NCBI GenBank assembly: GCA_040755715.1
Contig: JBFLXN010000072.1
Span: forward strand, 1-12,097
Direction: 5' to 3'
DNA from: JBFLXN01 sp040755715 [NCBI: Candidatus Edwardsbacteria bacterium]
GTDB lineage: Bacteria > Edwardsbacteria > AC1 > JBFLXN01
Length of the DNA stretch: 12,097 bases
The translations under genes were made by a program, and so were the position numbers. Position 1 is the stretch's first letter. The number at the start of each line of letters is the position of its first letter. The notes under the pieces are model-generated. The model was not told where the DNA came from. It did not search any database and worked only from the letters and a program-made list of their open reading frames with translations. Positions 7,370 through 12,097 of the stretch are shown here, piece after piece.

Positions 7370-8415
7370 TCTCGTCGGCTGGGCATTAATACTTTCTCAT
7401 ATTTTTTCATATTTTCTAATACCTTACCCGTTCCCAGAACAACACATTCTTTTGCGTCCTCCGCCACCGTAATCTCCAGATTCGTTTCTTCTTTCAAGAG
7501 GTCATTCAGCCCGCGCAGGAGAGAGCCTCCGCCGGTCATCACAATCCCACTATCAACAATATCAGCGGCTAATTCGGGGGGAGTTTTCTCCAAAGCCAAT
7601 TTGACCGCTCGCACAATTTCGCCCACCGGTTCTTTTAAAGCTTCTCTAATTTCAGTAGATTTCAATTTTACTGCCCGGGGAATAGCCGAGACTAAATCCC
7701 TGCCTTTGACCTCCATTTCCTCATTTTCTGTGGTAGTAAAGGCAGAGCCAATATTAATCTTAACGGCCTCGGCTGTTTGTTCACCAATTAAAACATTATA
7801 GGTTTTTTTTACATATTCAACGATGGCTTCGTCCATTTCATCTCCCGCAATGCGAATAGAGGTATTACTCACAATGCCGGAGAGGGCAATCACCGCAATC
7901 TCGGTAGTCCCCCCCCCAATATCAATTACCATACTACCGTGAGCCACATCCACCGGCAATCCCACTCCGATGGCGGCGGAAATCGGTTCGGCAATCAAAT
8001 GAACTTCTCTTGCTCCGGCATGTTCGGCTGAGTCCCGGACCGCTCTTTTCTCTACTTCTGTAATTCCTGAAGGGACACAAATTACCACTCGAGGTCGGAT
8101 TACAAATCGTCTTCGTTGCACTATACCAATGAAAGCCCGTAACATTTCCTCGCATATTTCAAAATCAGAAATCACACCATCTTTCATTGGGCGAATGGCT
8201 TGAATTTCGGTGGGTGTCCGACCCAACATCCTCTTGGCTTCATTACCTACTGTAATGACCTTTTGTGTCTTTTTTTCTACCGCTACCACCGAAGGTTCAT
8301 TTAAGACGATTCCCCTGCCTTTCACAAAGATAAGGGTGGTGGAAGTACCTAGATCAATAGCCATATCATTTGAAACAAAACCAGAAAAAAATCTTTTCAG
8401 GAAATCTAAACGCAT
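7366..8415 (-). CDS. mreB: MreB, bacterial actin
   Basis: The 349-residue actin homologue forms membrane-bound filaments that orient the elongasome. Nucleotide-site motifs are all present: phosphate-1 DLGTST at 21-26, phosphate-2 DIGGGTTE at 165-172, and the adenosine-site [10 protein letters not shown] from about 294. [29 protein letters not shown] and GDEMDEAI are also typical MreB segments. The N-terminus [13 protein letters not shown] is amphipathic and probably the membrane tether. Three consecutive ATG codons occur at 8421, 8418 and 8415. The third is chosen because AAGGAG at 8422-8427 is 6 bases from it but touches the first. It is the first gene of the elongation operon, under the promoter at 8505-8533. 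Nine consecutive C bases (7909-7917) on the plus strand encode the glycines of DIGGG. Confidence 0.97.
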   Translation of the reverse strand: MRLDFLKRFFSGFVSNDMAIDLGTSTTLIFVKGRGIVLNEPSVVAVEKKTQKVITVGNEAKRMLGRTPTEIQAIRPMKDGVISDFEICEEMLRAFIGIVQRRRFVIRPRVVICVPSGITEVEKRAVRDSAEHAGAREVHLIAEPISAAIGVGLPVDVAHGSMVIDIGGGTTEIAVIALSGIVSNTSIRIAGDEMDEAIVEYVKKTYNVLIGEQTAEAVKINIGSAFTTTENEEMEVKGRDLVSAIPRAVKLKSTEIREALKEPVGEIVRAVKLALEKTPPELAADIVDSGIVMTGGGSLLRGLNDLLKEETNLEITVAEDAKECVVLGTGKVLENMKKYEKVLMPSRRE

Positions 8416-8421
8416 CATCAT

Positions 8422-8427
8422 CTCCTT
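8422..8427 (-). promoter_or_regulatory. ribosome binding site deciding the mreB start
   Basis: AAGGAG on the minus strand directly abuts the first of three tandem ATG codons. Only the third ATG (8413-8415) has usable 6-base spacing, so translation most likely begins there. Confidence 0.75.
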
Positions 8428-8504
8428 ATCTGATTACGCAAATTTTTAATAGCAATTACACATATATAAGTGGTGAGCCTCTAAAGGGACACTACCTACA
8501 TATA

Positions 8505-8533
8505 AGTATAGCAAAAATAAAGAATGAAAGCAA
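8505..8533 (-). promoter_or_regulatory. sigma70-type promoter of the mreB operon
   Basis: On the minus strand, TTGCTT (8528-8533) and TATACT (8505-8510) are separated by exactly 17 bases, and TGC just upstream of the -10 gives an extended -10 element. Transcription would start near 8498, leaving a leader of roughly 85 bases before mreB. It is back to back with the candidate promoter for the RnfE-like gene. Confidence 0.6.
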
Positions 8534-8543
8534 GGGAAAAAAC

Positions 8544-8573
8544 TTGACATCGCCAGAAAAATTAGAGTATCCT
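8544..8573 (+). promoter_or_regulatory. candidate promoter of the RnfE/RnfA-like pair
   Basis: A perfect TTGACA (8544-8549) is followed after 18 bases by TATCCT (8568-8573), four of six matches to the -10 consensus. The predicted start near 8580 would leave only about five bases before the ATG at 8585, so the mRNA would be nearly leaderless and would lose most of the AGAGG ribosome site at 8576-8580. Either the -10 lies a little further upstream or the gene is read from elsewhere. Confidence 0.35.
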
Positions 8574-8584
8574 TTAGAGGAATT

Positions 8585-9232
8585 ATGCATACCACCCGTC
8601 GCCTATTTCAAGACACCATCAAAAAGATAGAAAGATGGGAGACATTTAAAACGGCTCTTTTTAAGGAAAATCCCATTTTGCTATTGCTCTTGGGAATTTG
8701 GCCGGTGGTAGCTTTAACCAAAACTGCCAAGGAAGCACTAATATTCGCTTCCATCACTTTGTTGCTTCTTTTCTTTTCTAACTTCTTTGTCTCTCTCTTT
8801 TTCCGCGGGGTGCCTTATCAACGAAGAACTTGTGTTTTCTTGTTTCTGATTGCAGTAGAAGTAACTCTCCTTGATTATTTTCTTCGCCTACATTATCCAA
8901 CTTTTCGGGAAAGTTTGGGAATTTTTCTTTTACTTCTGGTAATGAATGAAGTCATCTTATCTAGAACCCAAACCTTTGCCGTGCGAAATAATTTGATTTT
9001 GTCTTGCCTTGATGCTTTGGGCGCGGGCTTTGGTTATGTCTGGGGAATGATGTTAGTTGGTTGTATTCGTGAAATCTTGGGCAATGGCACTATCTTTGGT
9101 CAGATTGTCTTTGGCAAAGAATTCCACAAGTCTCCGATGCTGGCTTGTAATCTTTCAGGCTTTGCCTTTATTCTATTAGGTTTCTTAATAGGGTTCTTTA
9201 GAATGATTAACAAAAGGGAAAAACGAGTATAG
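8585..9232 (+). CDS. RnfE/NqrD-like membrane protein lacking cluster cysteines
   Basis: The 215-residue, roughly six-helix protein is clearly related to RnfE/RsxE/NqrD. It keeps FKENPILLLLLGIWPVVALT at about 26-45, ESLGIFLLLLVMNEVILSRTQTFA at 109-132, LDALGAGFGY and the family hallmark REILGNGTIFG at 162-172. In Rnf and Na+-NQR this subunit pairs with RnfA/NqrE, and two cysteines from each hold an intramembrane [2Fe-2S] cluster. Here the GLCP cysteine is Trp39 and the NC cysteine of the second motif is Glu122, so both ligands are lost. Other cysteines (83, 141, 160) are not at ligand positions. The ATG at 8585 has AGAGG five bases upstream. The stop directly abuts the next gene. No RnfB, C, D or G gene is in the window, so a different job is likely. 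Confidence 0.88.
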   Translation: MHTTRRLFQDTIKKIERWETFKTALFKENPILLLLLGIWPVVALTKTAKEALIFASITLLLLFFSNFFVSLFFRGVPYQRRTCVFLFLIAVEVTLLDYFLRLHYPTFRESLGIFLLLLVMNEVILSRTQTFAVRNNLILSCLDALGAGFGYVWGMMLVGCIREILGNGTIFGQIVFGKEFHKSPMLACNLSGFAFILLGFLIGFFRMINKREKRV

Positions 9233-9814
9233 ATGAAAACGAATTTATTTTTTATCTTTTTTTCTGGCTTGGTGTTGAATAATATTATCTTAATGCAGGG
9301 ATTACTCCCTACATCTTTCCTCGGTATGTCCGCAAAGACTAAGAGGGCAGTCAATTTAGGAATAGTAGCTATTGTCCTGATGCTTCTGGTGACAATTCTA
9401 ACTTGGCTTTTATATCATTTTGTTCTGGTCTCGTTACACCTTGAATTTTTGGTACTTATTTCCTCTGTCATAATTATCATTTTGTTAACGCAATTTTTGG
9501 GGGGGGAAATAATCAAACAATTTTTGGGGAAATGGAGGAGTGAGTTACCTCTATTTACTTTGAATTGTGCCCTGTTGGCCGTGCCGTTGCTGAATCTACA
9601 ACATCAATATAATTTGGGAGAGAGTATAGTCCATACTCTGGGGATTTCTTTTGGATATTGGGGAGCCTTGGTTTTGACGGCCACTCTACGTCAGAGATTA
9701 AACTTGAGTCCTGTAGCTAAAATGTTGCAGGGTTATCCCATAGTGTTGATTACTTTGGGGATACTTTCCTTAGTCTTTTCTAGTATTGCCCAAATGCTCA
9801 AAATGGTCTGGTAG
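9233..9814 (+). CDS. RnfA/NqrE-like membrane protein, partner of the preceding gene
   Basis: The 193-residue, roughly six-helix protein is related to RnfA/RsxA/NqrE. The N-terminal GLVLNNIILMQGLLPTSFLG aligns with the family's LVNNFVL...GLCPF-LG motif, but the cluster cysteine is replaced by Thr27. The second motif LFTLNCALLAVPLLNLQ at 107-123 keeps its cysteine (Cys112). So only one of the four ligands of the RnfA/RnfE cluster survives in the pair. Near the C-terminus LRQRLN fits the family's MRERI position. Its ATG follows the previous stop with no gap, implying co-translation and a heterodimer like RnfA-RnfE. A run of eight G (9499-9506) lies within the gene; the frame is intact on both sides. 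Electron transfer is doubtful; a transport or regulatory role is only a guess. Confidence 0.85.
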   Translation: MKTNLFFIFFSGLVLNNIILMQGLLPTSFLGMSAKTKRAVNLGIVAIVLMLLVTILTWLLYHFVLVSLHLEFLVLISSVIIIILLTQFLGGEIIKQFLGKWRSELPLFTLNCALLAVPLLNLQHQYNLGESIVHTLGISFGYWGALVLTATLRQRLNLSPVAKMLQGYPIVLITLGILSLVFSSIAQMLKMVW

Positions 9815-9831
9815 ATTTACTGGATGGCCTA

Positions 9832-9935
9832 GGAAATTATAAATCACTGAAGTGAAAATAAGGTTGAGGTTAAGATTGAAAGAGGTAAGATATAACACCT
9901 TAACCTCGCTCTAAGCCCAGTGGTTATAAATTTCC
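9832..9935. repeat. large imperfect hairpin before the sigma factor gene
   Basis: The outer arms at 9832-9849 and 9918-9935 (GGAAATTATAAATCACTG against its near reverse complement) and inner arms GAGGTTAAG 9866-9874 / CTTAACCTC 9899-9907 (perfect 9 bp) give a nested stem of about 104 bases between the RnfA-like stop and the sigma gene. No T-tract follows on the plus strand, so it is not a standard terminator. It may be a miniature inverted-repeat element or a structured spacer. The right arm ends at the TTGACA of the next feature. Confidence 0.5.
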
Positions 9936-9941
9936 TTGACA
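9936..9941 (+). promoter_or_regulatory. isolated TTGACA before the sigma factor gene
   Basis: A consensus -35 hexamer lies 49 bases before the ATG. At 16-19 bases downstream there are only poor -10 matches (such as TTAAAT at 9961-9966, spacing 19), so it is a weak promoter candidate. The site partly coincides with the edge of the palindromic element. Confidence 0.25.
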
Positions 9942-9990
9942 ACCTGGAATATTATTTAACTTAAATTGTATTATAAAAGAAGGGTCGGGG

Positions 9991-10602
9991 ATGGCAGAAA
10001 AACCAGCAGAATCATTGGATGAAACTGGTTTAGTTGTCCAGGCAAAAGGTGGCGATTTAAGGGCTTTTGATTCGTTAGTAGAAAAATATCAAAAACGAAT
10101 TTATGCCCTTGCCTATCGGATGACCAAGAATCACGATGACGCTGATGACATCGCCCAGGAAACCTTTACTAGAGCCTATTACGCTTTGGCCCGCTTCAAA
10201 GTAGGGGAAAGTTTTTTTTCTTGGCTCTATAGAATTGCCATTAACCAGTCTCTGAATCAGTTAAGAAGAAAAAGACGGCTGCTTTCATTCACCTCCCGCC
10301 ACAAACATGGTGGATTTGCCAGAGAAGAAACTTCAAACGGGCAATCAAGTTTAGAAGAAGAATTGGTTTCACCACAACCTTCACCTTTGGACTGTCTGGA
10401 AGCAAAGGAAATGAAAAGGAAATTGGAAGAAGCCATTGATTATCTTCCGGCGGAACAGAAAGCGGTCTTTCTCCTGCGGGTTCAAGAAGAAAGGAGTTAT
10501 GAAGAAATCGCCAGAATACTTCATATCCCTAAGGGAACGGTTATGTCTCGACTCAATCGGGCCAGAGGGAAGTTAAGGGAAGAATTGAAGGAATATCTAT
10601 GA
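9991..10602 (+). CDS. ECF (group 4) sigma factor, RpoE-like
   Basis: The 203-residue protein has the two-domain ECF layout. Region 2 (about 26-96) includes FDSLVEKYQKRIYALAYRM, the core-binding DDADDIAQETFTRAY, and the -10-reading FSWLYRIAINQSLNQLRRKRR. Region 4 (about 141-203) includes LPAEQKAVFLLRVQEERSYEEIA and the -35-reading helix IPKGTVMSRLNRARGKLREEL. The linker at 97-140 is somewhat long. It directs RNA polymerase to a dedicated, probably envelope-stress, regulon. AGAAGGG upstream supports the ATG at 9991. The stop overlaps the anti-sigma start (ATGA, 10599-10602), the usual coupled arrangement, so the anti-sigma protein is its likely regulator. It looks closest to the RpoE/SigW type, but the exact ECF group cannot be set by eye. 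Confidence 0.95.
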   Translation: MAEKPAESLDETGLVVQAKGGDLRAFDSLVEKYQKRIYALAYRMTKNHDDADDIAQETFTRAYYALARFKVGESFFSWLYRIAINQSLNQLRRKRRLLSFTSRHKHGGFAREETSNGQSSLEEELVSPQPSPLDCLEAKEMKRKLEEAIDYLPAEQKAVFLLRVQEERSYEEIARILHIPKGTVMSRLNRARGKLREELKEYL

Positions 10603-11828
10603 AACACAAAAAAATCAAATCTTTGCTCGATGCCTATCTGGACAATGAACTCAAAAACGAGGAAGAAAAGAAGATAGTTGAAAGGCATCTAAAAACCTGT
10701 CCAGAATGCGCCAGTGAATTTGTCCATTTAAATTCACTCCAAGAATTAGCTAAAATACCTTTAGAGATTGAATTACCCGAAGAATATTGGAAAGCCTTTC
10801 CGGCCAGGGTGAGGTCAAGGATTGCCAAACAAGAACAGAAATCAATGGTAGTGAAAGCGCGGGAATTTCTGGTTAACATTCTCTCTCCCTTTAGTCTGAC
10901 CTTTAAAGTAGCCACAGGCATTACTTCGGTGATAATCATAGTTTTGGTGACGACTTTTTATTTTGAGCAGAAGAGAGTCCTAAAAAGCCAGAGTGAATTC
11001 GCCCAGCCAACGGTCCGACCTACTAAAGAAAAATACTTGTCCGTGCCGGCAGAAAAGCCATCAGAAAGAATAGCCAAATCTAAGACAGCAGAGGAGATTA
11101 CTGGTTTGGAAACAAAGCCTCCGGCACCGCCGTCAGTAGGAGAATTAACGAGTCCCGCCATAGTCCCACCGAGGCGGGACATGGGCGGGAAGAGTCCGAC
11201 AAATAAGCCCGAAGACAAAATTGCTATTGCTAAAAGTGTAACACCCGTGTCTGCTATAAAGACGGCTGGGGCGGAGAAGACTGAAACCGAAAAGGAAGAA
11301 GAAGCCAAAGGTGCTGGTGGAATAGCCTCAGTGACAAGAGGTCTCAAGGCTCAAGAAGAAAAATATCAGAAAGGGCAAGTCTCACAAAATACTGGTCGCT
11401 ACTCTGAAGCAATTGATTATTACAATTTAGCGATTGCCGAGAATCCCAAGACAGAAACGGCGGCGGCGGCCCAGTATCAATTAAATATTATTCACTCGCA
11501 ACAAGATACTATCCCCGAAGGTGCCCCAAAAATCGGGGCAGGTCAGGGTCTTGCCGACAGAGATTTAAGCACATTAAGGAGAAAAAAAGAAATGTGGGAA
11601 AGATTTGTCTTCACCTATTCACAGAGTGCCTATGTTGAGCAAGCTTATAGGAACCTGGCTGATGTTTGTTATCAATTGGCTAATCACACAAAAAGAAAGG
11701 AAGATATCACTGAGGCAGTCCAGAATACAAATCAATATCTGCAAACCACCAGGGATAAAAACGAGAAGAAAATTTACCAACAGCAATTAAAACAGTTGAA
11801 AGAATTGAAGAGAAGAGTGGAAGAATGA
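10599..11828 (+). CDS. zinc-finger anti-sigma factor with periplasmic TPR-like domain
   Basis: The 409-residue protein begins with an anti-sigma zinc-binding domain (zf-HC2/ZAS): DAYLDNEL followed by H30-xxx-C34-xx-C37, which would bind the sigma factor in the cytoplasm. One membrane helix follows at about 103-122. Next comes a long proline-, lysine- and glutamate-rich linker at about 125-245, and finally a helical domain at about 245-409 that reads like TPR/YbgF-type repeats (YQKGQVSQNTGRYSEAIDYYNLAIAENP, then YSQSAYVEQAYRNLADVCYQLA). Most anti-sigma factors of this class end soon after the membrane helix, so the outer domain is an added sensor or scaffold. The gene overlaps the sigma stop by four bases. 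Two GC-rich palindromes inside the gene encode PRRD-like and GAPKIGAG segments. Confidence 0.9.
   Translation: MKHKKIKSLLDAYLDNELKNEEEKKIVERHLKTCPECASEFVHLNSLQELAKIPLEIELPEEYWKAFPARVRSRIAKQEQKSMVVKAREFLVNILSPFSLTFKVATGITSVIIIVLVTTFYFEQKRVLKSQSEFAQPTVRPTKEKYLSVPAEKPSERIAKSKTAEEITGLETKPPAPPSVGELTSPAIVPPRRDMGGKSPTNKPEDKIAIAKSVTPVSAIKTAGAEKTETEKEEEAKGAGGIASVTRGLKAQEEKYQKGQVSQNTGRYSEAIDYYNLAIAENPKTETAAAAQYQLNIIHSQQDTIPEGAPKIGAGQGLADRDLSTLRRKKEMWERFVFTYSQSAYVEQAYRNLADVCYQLANHTKRKEDITEAVQNTNQYLQTTRDKNEKKIYQQQLKQLKELKRRVEE
11152..11190. repeat. GC-rich palindrome inside the anti-sigma gene (first)
   Basis: GTCCCGCC at 11152-11159 pairs perfectly with GGCGGGAC at 11173-11180. A further GTCCCACC (11163-11170) and GGGCGGGA (11183-11190) give alternative pairings. 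It encodes the linker segment SPAIVPPRRDMGGK and is much more GC-rich than its surroundings, suggesting an in-frame insertion of a small palindromic element. Confidence 0.5.
11522..11540. repeat. GC-rich palindrome inside the anti-sigma gene (second)
   Basis: TGCCCC (11522-11527) and GGGGCA (11535-11540) form a perfect 6-bp stem around AAAAATC. It encodes GAPKIGAG, which breaks the helical repeat pattern of the C-terminal domain between QLNIIHSQQD and DLSTLRRKKEM, as expected for a loop created by insertion. Confidence 0.45.
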
Positions 11829-11846
11829 GTATGGCTAAAAATGGGA

Positions 11847-11870
11847 TAAATGTTTCACGTGAAACATTTA
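11847..11870. promoter_or_regulatory. parS: parS centromere site (ParB binding)
   Basis: The core TGTTTCACGTGAAACA at 11851-11866 is a perfect match to the chromosomal parS consensus (TGTTNCACGTGAAACA in Bacillus). Four further bases on each side also pair, making an uninterrupted 24-bp palindrome. ParB loads here and spreads, and ParA then segregates the origin region. It lies 18 bases after the anti-sigma stop, between genes. No parA or parB is in the window. Confidence 0.88.
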
Positions 11871-11881
11871 GGGGAATACCC

Positions 11882-11928
11882 CGTTAGAAATTCTTATTCT
11901 GCCAGACATGCTTTTCAAATTTCTAACG
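11882..11928. repeat. 11-bp inverted repeat beside parS
   Basis: CGTTAGAAATT (11882-11892) pairs perfectly with AATTTCTAACG (11918-11928) across a 25-base loop. No run of T follows on either side, so it is not an obvious terminator. It begins 12 bases after the parS palindrome and may be a small mobile palindrome or a structural element of the parS region. Confidence 0.5.
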
Positions 11929-12097
11929 TGGAATATTTACCTCTTTTCTGGGTATATCCTTTTGGAACTCATAGACTTCTGCAAAATGAGAAATATAAGT
12001 AAAGATTAGGGATGGAGAGAAGAAAAAGAGAGAGATTGGGGAGATAAGAGAAGAGATTTAATGAGCTTTGTGGATGAAGATAGGCTGTTTATTTAAA

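Larger units (their letters stand above)
11829..12097. other. intergenic region after the anti-sigma gene
   Basis: These 269 bases hold parS, a GGGG-AATA-CCCC inverted repeat at 11871-11882, and an 11-bp inverted repeat (11882-11892 / 11918-11928). A purine-rich stretch of A and G runs at about 12012-12056. Short open frames exist: 20 codons from 11825 across parS, and 11 codons from 12061. Neither looks like a gene. TGTGGATGA at 12069 is one base off a DnaA box but stands alone. I see no terminator with a T-tract. Confidence 0.6.

Noticed and set aside
7337-7801. 154-codon open frame on the plus strand
   Set aside because: It lies antisense to mreB and the start of mreC, which are certain; the predicted protein is a Ser/Thr-rich shadow with no recognisable domain.
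10958-11347. 129-codon minus-strand frame
   Set aside because: It is antisense to the anti-sigma linker, and its composition follows from the proline- and lysine-rich coding strand.
11882-11928. Rho-independent terminator after the anti-sigma gene
   Set aside because: The stem is AT-rich with a 25-base loop and no T-tract follows.
11940-12000. ECF-type promoter around GGAACT near 11962
   Set aside because: A GGAAC-like -35 word is present but no convincing -10 follows at 16-17 bases, and no gene begins downstream in the window.
12069-12077. DnaA-box-like TGTGGATGA
   Set aside because: One mismatch to TGTGGATAA, only a single copy and no AT-rich unwinding region; not enough to call an origin.
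12061-12096. Short frame starting at ATG 12061
   Set aside because: It stops after 11 codons and has no ribosome site of note; not a gene start for the next gene.

Overview
The window is a moderately AT-rich stretch of bacterial chromosome. It carries a complete, ordered cell-elongation operon, mreB-mreC-mreD-mrdA(PBP2)-rodA, on the minus strand. This implies a rod-shaped, peptidoglycan-building bacterium. Divergent protein sequences, many palindromic or low-complexity repeats between genes and even inside genes, and mixed housekeeping content suggest an uncultured lineage. Omnitrophota or WOR-3-like candidate phyla are possible, but this is only an impression and cannot be settled from the window.

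Layout: 1-125 looks like the end of a mobile element. It abuts a truncated restriction-endonuclease-type gene (78-854, minus). Next come a TPR-repeat protein (916-2184) and a small BON-domain protein (2242-2535), both minus and directly downstream of the rod operon. The rod operon runs from 8415 down to 2573, read from a convincing sigma70-type promoter at 8505-8533. Divergent from it, on the plus strand, are two abutting membrane-protein genes (8585-9232 and 9233-9814). They belong to the RnfE/NqrD and RnfA/NqrE family but stand without any other Rnf/Nqr subunit. Then comes an ECF sigma factor (9991-10602), translationally overlapped by an anti-sigma factor that carries an extra TPR-like periplasmic domain (10599-11828). 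The final 269 bases contain no convincing gene but hold a perfect 24-bp palindrome whose 16-bp core is the canonical ParB-binding parS site.

Functionally, MreB filaments, MreC, MreD, the PBP2 transpeptidase and the RodA glycosyltransferase form the elongasome. The BON and TPR proteins may be accessory factors of it. The RnfE/A pair is the most unusual content: three of the four cysteines that hold the intramembrane [2Fe-2S] cluster in Rnf/Na+-NQR are replaced (by Trp, Glu and Thr), so this pair probably cannot do the usual electron transfer. The parS site suggests a position in the origin-proximal part of the chromosome. A second theme is the number of palindromic elements: at least four between genes and three GC-rich ones in frame inside genes. 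One intergenic element has supplied the last residues of PBP2.
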